From Saprospiraceae bacterium (GTDB lineage: Bacteria > Bacteroidota > Bacteroidia > Chitinophagales > Saprospiraceae), in the NCBI GenBank assembly GCA_016709995.1, contig JADJLQ010000001.1, positions 2,576,001-2,640,000 of the forward strand: a DNA stretch of 64,000 nt, given 5' to 3'. This document shows positions 59,755-64,000 of this stretch, one piece after another. Below the pieces are notes generated by a model, which was not told where the DNA came from, ran no database searches, and saw nothing but the letters and a program-made list of their open reading frames with translations. The number at the start of each line of letters is the position of its first letter. Positions within the stretch are counted from its first letter, which is position 1. Position numbers and translations under genes: made by a program.

Positions 59755-61464
59755 TTACCAGCTGCTACCGCCGCCACCGCCAAATCCACCACCACTAAAG
59801 CCACCTCCGCCACCTCCAAAACTACCGCCGCCAGATCCTACTGTAGGTTGTGGATAAGAGGTAAATGCAGAGCTGATCTCTTTTGGCTCAAAGTGGGTTC
59901 CAAAATCATTCATGGTTTGATGATGCTGGCCCATACCCATACCATAATATCCATACCAAATAGGCGCTTGTGGGATATATGGTCTGACCTTGGTGATGAA
60001 AGATTTGTCCAATTTTAACGCCACTGCATAAGGATATACTTTGTCAAAATAATTGGGGTCATCCTTGATGACGGATTCCAGAGATTGATTTTGATCCCCC
60101 TTGAGGAAAGCATAAAAGGCTTTGAGTTTTTGATGCATGAGTTGGCCTCGCTGGGAGAGTACCTGGCTTGTGGTGATTAAAATGATCCCAATAATAAATC
60201 CTATGATGAAGAAAATTCCAGCAAGCCAATAGCCCAAGGCCATACAAAGGATCGCCAGCACCATAAATGCAGTAATCCCTATCCAGGATCTCCAGGATTT
60301 AAACCAATGCCGATACTCAGGATCATAGAGCTCTTTGTCTATAATCTCTTGTTTGATCATGGATTTGACAGCAGCATGGGTTTGATGAAAATTATTACGC
60401 AGAGAAGAAAGGCTCACACTCAGCCTACCCTCGAAAATTTTATTAAATAAAGTGTATTCGTAGGCCGTATGTTTTTCATCCAGATTTTGAAGTTTGATCA
60501 GATAAGTATCCTCAGAGCGCTGATCATATTCCATTTTGATAAAACCCTGGGCTGCCCAATAAGGCAACAATGAGATCACATCACGATCGTTGACTATATG
60601 ATCAAAAAAAGCACCGACTTCAGCAGGGTTCATATCCAATGGGGGATAAGGTTGCGGCTCGGTGATAGGCTCGGGATTAAATCGGGTTTTCATTTTATTC
60701 CACCACCCTACCATCAGGGAAATTAATATCGCTGGAAGGATAGCTAATGGCCATTGGGTTTTAAGCTTTCGCATCACTTCCTGGGTCCTGGATTCGCTCA
60801 AATGCACCGTATTGACTGGATCGATATATCCTGAGGGAAGTTTGAGGGCTATGGTGAGACCTTCTCCGGGTTGTAAAATATTGATGTTTTGACCTGTGAT
60901 ATGGCGGCCTTCTTGTTGAATAAACCCACTGTCTGCCCTGGAACCTGTTTTGCCGGCATAGAGTTTGAGATCGGCATAGTCGAGTGCGATGTCATCCGGC
61001 AAGGTTATGTCAAAATTGACTTTTTCAATGGGAGCAGTCCATTCATTACCAGTGATGTTCCAGTAAAATTCATCGTAAGTGTCCGCTGTGATAAACGGAC
61101 CTTTGACTTTGTAAGTGATATCATAGACCTGCCGGCCGGTGATATAACGATCTGGATCACCAATACGGATCGATTTTTGACCGGACTGATCCGTTATTTT
61201 CGATGGTTGGTCTTTGACCGCAATGCTGGTGATATTAGCCTTGTAGGACTTCTTCTGATAGGTGTATTGATATGGAATATTCCGGATGATACCCCTTTTT
61301 TGAGCACTAAAGTCCACGGTGATCTTCTCATGGGTATTGATCACTCCGGATCTATCAATCTGAATCGAAACTTCAAAATTTTTAATTATAAAATCCTGTG
61401 CAATTGCACTATCAAGACTGAACCAAAGCAGTAAAAGGAAGAGCGCTGATCTATTCATATCCAT
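59755..61464 (-). CDS. DUF2207 membrane protein with Gly-rich tail
   Basis: A 569-residue protein. The start is placed at MDMNRSALF, with a TTG five codons upstream as an unlikely option and a further ATG two codons later possible. A signal peptide (LFLLLLWFSLDSAIAQD) leads to a DUF2207 N-terminal domain (FEVSIQIDRSGVINTHEKITVDF), a membrane helix near residue 230, a cytoplasmic DUF2207-type domain with ALKLDKSFITKVRPYI, a second hydrophobic pair (WIGITAFMVLAILCMALGYWLAGIFFIIGFIIGIILI) and a C-terminal Gly/Ser-rich stretch (SGGGSFGGGGGGFSGGGFGG). The family is of unknown function. It is monocistronic, with 280 bp upstream in which no promoter could be settled. Confidence 0.85.
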   Translation of the reverse strand: MDMNRSALFLLLLWFSLDSAIAQDFIIKNFEVSIQIDRSGVINTHEKITVDFSAQKRGIIRNIPYQYTYQKKSYKANITSIAVKDQPSKITDQSGQKSIRIGDPDRYITGRQVYDITYKVKGPFITADTYDEFYWNITGNEWTAPIEKVNFDITLPDDIALDYADLKLYAGKTGSRADSGFIQQEGRHITGQNINILQPGEGLTIALKLPSGYIDPVNTVHLSESRTQEVMRKLKTQWPLAILPAILISLMVGWWNKMKTRFNPEPITEPQPYPPLDMNPAEVGAFFDHIVNDRDVISLLPYWAAQGFIKMEYDQRSEDTYLIKLQNLDEKHTAYEYTLFNKIFEGRLSVSLSSLRNNFHQTHAAVKSMIKQEIIDKELYDPEYRHWFKSWRSWIGITAFMVLAILCMALGYWLAGIFFIIGFIIGIILITTSQVLSQRGQLMHQKLKAFYAFLKGDQNQSLESVIKDDPNYFDKVYPYAVALKLDKSFITKVRPYIPQAPIWYGYYGMGMGQHHQTMNDFGTHFEPKEISSAFTSYPQPTVGSGGGSFGGGGGGFSGGGFGGGGGSSW

Positions 61465-61759
61465 AAAACCAAAATACAAAAGGCATAAGTTCCAGCCAAA
61501 TTGTAGCTTATATCACGAATAGGGCTAAAATACCATCCATGATACCAATTAGTTAGAGATTCATCAGATAATAGACTGTATTGGTAGATATGGAAGAATA
61601 ACTTGTATAATTACCAATTTTTTTGAAAAAGTTAGTCAGATTTACGCGTCGAAGCGTTGGAATTTAATCCCCTACCTCAGAAATGAATCCAGGCAAGTTT
61701 CTGAACAATCCGATTCTACCAGCCTAAATTTGAAATTTTCCAGGGCTCCCGGGCACAAT

Positions 61760-62173
61760 TTAACAATAAGTATCAAAAGCCATTTTAAGGTTGGCAGCTA
61801 CTATATCAGCATTGCGACCTTCGATTTGATAACGCTCTATCATATGAACCAGCTCACCATCTTTAAACAGCGCTATGGAAGGAGAGGATGGGGGGTAAGG
61901 AGCTAAAAATTCCCGCGCTTTGGCGGTAGCTTCCCTATCCACTCCAGCAAATACGGTGTATAATTTTTCAGGTATTTTGGATGATTTTAACGCCATAGCA
62001 ACTCCCGGACGAGCGTGAGCTGCTGCACAGCCACAAACACTATTGACCATGAGCAAAATGGTACCGGATTTATCATTGAGCGCTTGTTCTACTTCTTGTT
62101 CGTCAGTCAAAGACTCAAAACCTGCCTGGAGCAGTTCATTTTCCATGGGTTTTACTAAATCTATAGGATACAT
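61760..62173 (-). CDS. Bacilliredoxin BrxA/BrxB (YphP/YqiW family)
   Basis: A 137-residue thioredoxin-fold protein. The redox motif CGC in NSVCGCAAAHARPG is the hallmark of bacilliredoxins; MYPIDLVKPMENELLQAGFE is the conserved N terminus and PPSSPSIALFKDGELVHMIERYQIEGR the conserved second half. In Bacillus these enzymes remove bacillithiol from S-thiolated proteins. Many Bacteroidota make bacillithiol, so the same role is probable. Length equals that of the family. The upstream 210 bp is shared with the divergent zinc-ribbon gene. Confidence 0.9.
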   Translation of the reverse strand: MYPIDLVKPMENELLQAGFESLTDEQEVEQALNDKSGTILLMVNSVCGCAAAHARPGVAMALKSSKIPEKLYTVFAGVDREATAKAREFLAPYPPSSPSIALFKDGELVHMIERYQIEGRNADIVAANLKMAFDTYC

Positions 62174-62350
62174 TGGATCTTGTTATTTTTACTGAAACGA
62201 ATAAAATGCCTAAAAGGTTTAAGGACTGCGAAAATAAACAATTCTTTAATAGGTGGTAGATTATCTTCAGGCGAGAAGTTTCCGCCCAATCCCGTAGCTC
62301 CCCATAATTAATAGCACCACCCTACATGGTCCTTTTTTTACATATGGTAT

Positions 62351-62381
62351 TTTGCATCTGCACTTCATTTGCCTATATTTG
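62351..62381 (+). promoter_or_regulatory. Bacteroidota-type promoter with near-leaderless start
   Basis: TTTG at 62351-62354, 19 bases of spacer and TATATTTG at 62374-62381 match the Bacteroidota promoter consensus exactly. The start codon of the zinc-ribbon gene is at 62387, only five bases after the -7 element, so the transcript would begin at or within a base or two of the ATG. Confidence 0.6.
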
Positions 62382-62386
62382 TTGGC

Positions 62387-62746
62387 ATGAGCGCCAAATG
62401 CATCGAGTGTGGTGATAAAATCGCCGGAAGATCTGACAAAAAATTTTGTTCAGATCAATGTCGTAGTGCCTATAATAATAAACTGAACAGTGATAGCAAT
62501 AATCTGATGCGCAATATCAATAATACTTTGCGTAAAAACAGGCGCATTTTGATGGAGCAAAATCCGGACGGCAAAAGCAAAGTCACCGGTGATGTATTGG
62601 CCAAAAAAGGCTTTAAATTTGATTATTTCACCAATTTGTATCATACTAAAAACGGGCATACCTATTACTTCTGTTATGATCAGGGTTATTTGCCACTGGA
62701 CAATGACTGGTATGCACTGGTCAAGCGGAAGGAATATATTGGCTGA
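62387..62746 (+). CDS. DUF2116-type zinc-ribbon protein
   Basis: A 119-residue protein. The start is set at MSAKCIECGDKIAG because a TTG six codons earlier lies within the promoter -7 region. The N-terminal zinc ribbon CIECGDK and KKFCSDQCRSAYNN (four cysteines) is diagnostic for DUF2116-like small proteins, frequent in Bacteroidota. The remaining residues are basic and helical (NNLMRNINNTLRKNRRIL) followed by a beta-rich end (FKFDYFTNLYHTKNGHTYYFCYDQGYLPL). It may bind nucleic acid, but no role is known. Its promoter suggests a leaderless mRNA. Confidence 0.85.
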   Translation: MSAKCIECGDKIAGRSDKKFCSDQCRSAYNNKLNSDSNNLMRNINNTLRKNRRILMEQNPDGKSKVTGDVLAKKGFKFDYFTNLYHTKNGHTYYFCYDQGYLPLDNDWYALVKRKEYIG

Positions 62747-62876
62747 TACTTCCTAATTTAATTTTTATAAAATTATTGATGTCATAGTCCTAACTTATTG
62801 TATATAGGTTGCGTACAGTATTAACAAGCACACTATGGTCATAAAGGCTATTTAATACTGAAGTAATCTATTCAAA

Positions 62877-64000
62877 ATGTTCTATTGGAAAAAATATGTC
62901 TCGTTTAACCATATTGTTCTATGGATAGGAGTGTTTTTAAAAGTAAACACATGCTATGGTCAGATAGCAGCAAAATTTCCTGGTGATAACAATATTGCCT
63001 CCGATCCTGCTGTGCTCTTTACCGAAATGTGTGAGCAATCTGACCTAAATAGCTTTTTTAGCAACTGGAGTTCGAATAGCGGCGTCAAATCCATTGCTTT
63101 GGACCCCTCAACTTATCCACCAGGCAGTCCCGGACATCAATCGGTACGGCTATTTACCACAGCGGGGGTATTGGGTCAACCGGGAACTGTCCAAACGGCC
63201 ATCCTGTATAAATTTTTTCCGGGAGGGGTGAATGACTCCATTTTTGCCAGATGGTATGTAAAATATAATTCTTCGGGCACCCTACATCATTCCGGCCCAA
63301 GGCTTGGGGGCAATAATCCACCCAATGCAGTAAATCCAAATTCTCCTGCAGGGGTCAGACCCAGTGGATCCGACTTTTTTTACCTGGGTGCAGAAACGAC
63401 TCAGGGCAAAACGAGCCCGGTTAATCAATCCACCTTCGATTATTATAACTACTGGATGCATATGCGGGGCACTACTTTTTTTCCGGGGCTGTATTATGGC
63501 AATAGTTTTGTCAACGATCCGGCCGTATCGATCGATCTGAACACCTGGAATTGCATCGAAGTGCGACTGAAATTAAATAATCCGGTTAGCAGCTTTAATG
63601 GGGAGATCACTATGTGGATCAACGGTGCCAAAGTATCAGAGATTAAAACAGGAACCGAAGGAATCTGGACGGAAGACAACTTTATACCACAATCTGGTGG
63701 TACCACTTTTGAAGGATTCCAATGGAGAAATGATCCAAATTTAAAATTCAATTACTTCAATTTAACTCATTTTGTGGATCATGATCAGCCTGGTCAAGTC
63801 AACAGTGTCAATTATGACCATATTGTGGTGGCCCGGAAGTATATCGGGCCCATGCAGGCTGCCAACTTACCCATAATATCCTTCACAGCAGCTGTGCGTT
63901 GTGATGATCAAAAAACGGTACTTCGCTGGCAGGCCTCGTCCTCATCTGGTGACAACGAGTTTTCAGTCGAACGGAGTAACGATGCCAAAGTCTGGCAGAC
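62877..64000 (+). CDS. Secreted polysaccharide-lyase-like protein, N-terminal part
   Basis: The frame is open from an ATG at 62877 to the edge of the window, so the 3' end is missing; 374 codons are seen. A signal peptide (VLWIGVFLKVNTCYGQ) is followed by a concanavalin-like jelly-roll domain of about 300 residues: SIFARWYVKYNSSGTLHHSG, a GSDFFYLGAE strand, FDYYNYWMHMRG, WNCIEVRLKLNNPVSSFNG and MWINGAKVSEIKTG. The layout is like that of polysaccharide lyase or carbohydrate-binding proteins of the PL14/PL20 type, without a certain catalytic residue. Near the edge, LRWQASSSSGDNEFSVERSNDAKVWQT is the beginning of a repeat often found just before T9SS sorting domains, so export by T9SS is likely. 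Confidence 0.7.
   Translation, partial: MFYWKKYVSFNHIVLWIGVFLKVNTCYGQIAAKFPGDNNIASDPAVLFTEMCEQSDLNSFFSNWSSNSGVKSIALDPSTYPPGSPGHQSVRLFTTAGVLGQPGTVQTAILYKFFPGGVNDSIFARWYVKYNSSGTLHHSGPRLGGNNPPNAVNPNSPAGVRPSGSDFFYLGAETTQGKTSPVNQSTFDYYNYWMHMRGTTFFPGLYYGNSFVNDPAVSIDLNTWNCIEVRLKLNNPVSSFNGEITMWINGAKVSEIKTGTEGIWTEDNFIPQSGGTTFEGFQWRNDPNLKFNYFNLTHFVDHDQPGQVNSVNYDHIVVARKYIGPMQAANLPIISFTAAVRCDDQKTVLRWQASSSSGDNEFSVERSNDAKVWQ

Noticed and set aside
59757..59836. Gly-rich codon repeats as a tandem DNA repeat.
   Set aside because: They encode the usual Gly/Ser-rich C-terminal tail of DUF2207 proteins and are not an exact repeat.
1..64000. tRNA, rRNA, riboswitch or CRISPR elements.
   Set aside because: No cloverleaf-like or TTCGAATC-type T-arm sequence in the intergenic gaps and no regularly spaced repeats of CRISPR size were seen; a covariance-model scan would be needed to exclude them formally.

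Overview
The window looks like the chromosome of a free-living Bacteroidota bacterium, plausibly near Saprospiraceae; the family is an inference. The grounds are a CotH-like protein with a type IX secretion (T9SS) C-terminal sorting domain, families common in Bacteroidota (DUF5777 barrel, DUF6922/AbiEii pair, DUF2116, CHAT-TPR, VPS10/BNR-repeat proteins), Tat- or lipobox-tagged oxidoreductases, and two good TTTG-N19/20-TAnnTTTG promoters of the Bacteroidota type. No rRNA, tRNA or CRISPR array was seen.

Layout. 1-4.4 kb: the 3' end of a glycosyltransferase, a hotdog thioesterase, a secreted metallo-beta-lactamase-fold hydrolase and a TPR lipoprotein. 4.4-14.4 kb: carbohydrate oxidation genes, namely two tandem GMC oxidoreductases with a small gluconate-2-dehydrogenase subunit-3-like lipoprotein, a T9SS-exported CotH protein, a Gfo/Idh/MocA dehydrogenase, and divergently an enolase-superfamily sugar-acid dehydratase with an MFS sugar-acid transporter. 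14.4-24.3 kb: a second, divergent CotH-like protein, a class C serine hydrolase, a monoheme cytochrome lipoprotein, a DUF3500 protein, a cold-shock-domain protein, a receiver plus receiver-adenylate-cyclase pair, mevalonate diphosphate decarboxylase, and a fused gluconokinase/6-phosphogluconate dehydrogenase. 24.3-31.7 kb: a gene broken by an in-frame amber codon, a sugar isomerase-like TIM barrel, a second Gfo/Idh/MocA protein, an M28 peptidase, a CPBP protease and a sterol-desaturase-type hydroxylase.

31.8-35.1 kb is the most irregular part. An SPFH protein and a 55-residue ribbon-helix-helix (RHH) protein form an operon whose promoter overlaps three TGATRT repeats at exact 11-bp phase, a candidate autoregulatory operator. 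Next to it an isoprenylcysteine-methyltransferase-like gene has been split by an IS110-family element that is itself decayed by frameshifts. 35.2-39.4 kb holds an NrfD / 4Fe-4S / cytochrome c respiratory module with no molybdopterin subunit, plus a truncated cytochrome c copy. 39.5-42.4 kb holds two proteins with unusual CX4CH and CXCH motifs plus a DUF5777 barrel, closed by a strong terminator.

42.7-64 kb: a vanadium-haloperoxidase-type PAP2 protein, a TIM-barrel isomerase, a glycoside-hydrolase-like protein, DinB, a molybdenum cofactor cluster (moaCB fusion, moaE, moaD, and moeA further on), a CHAT caspase-like protein behind an unknown cytoplasmic protein, a TauE/SafE permease, an AbiEii/DUF6922 toxin-antitoxin pair, a large VPS10/BNR protein, a DUF2207 membrane protein, a bacilliredoxin, a zinc-ribbon protein with a nearly leaderless promoter, and the 5' part of a secreted lyase-like protein.

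Functionally the window combines extracytoplasmic sugar oxidation (GMC, Gfo/Idh, TIM barrel, sugar-acid dehydratase and transporter, gluconate entry into the pentose phosphate pathway) with periplasmic electron transfer (cytochromes, NrfD module) and Mo-cofactor synthesis.
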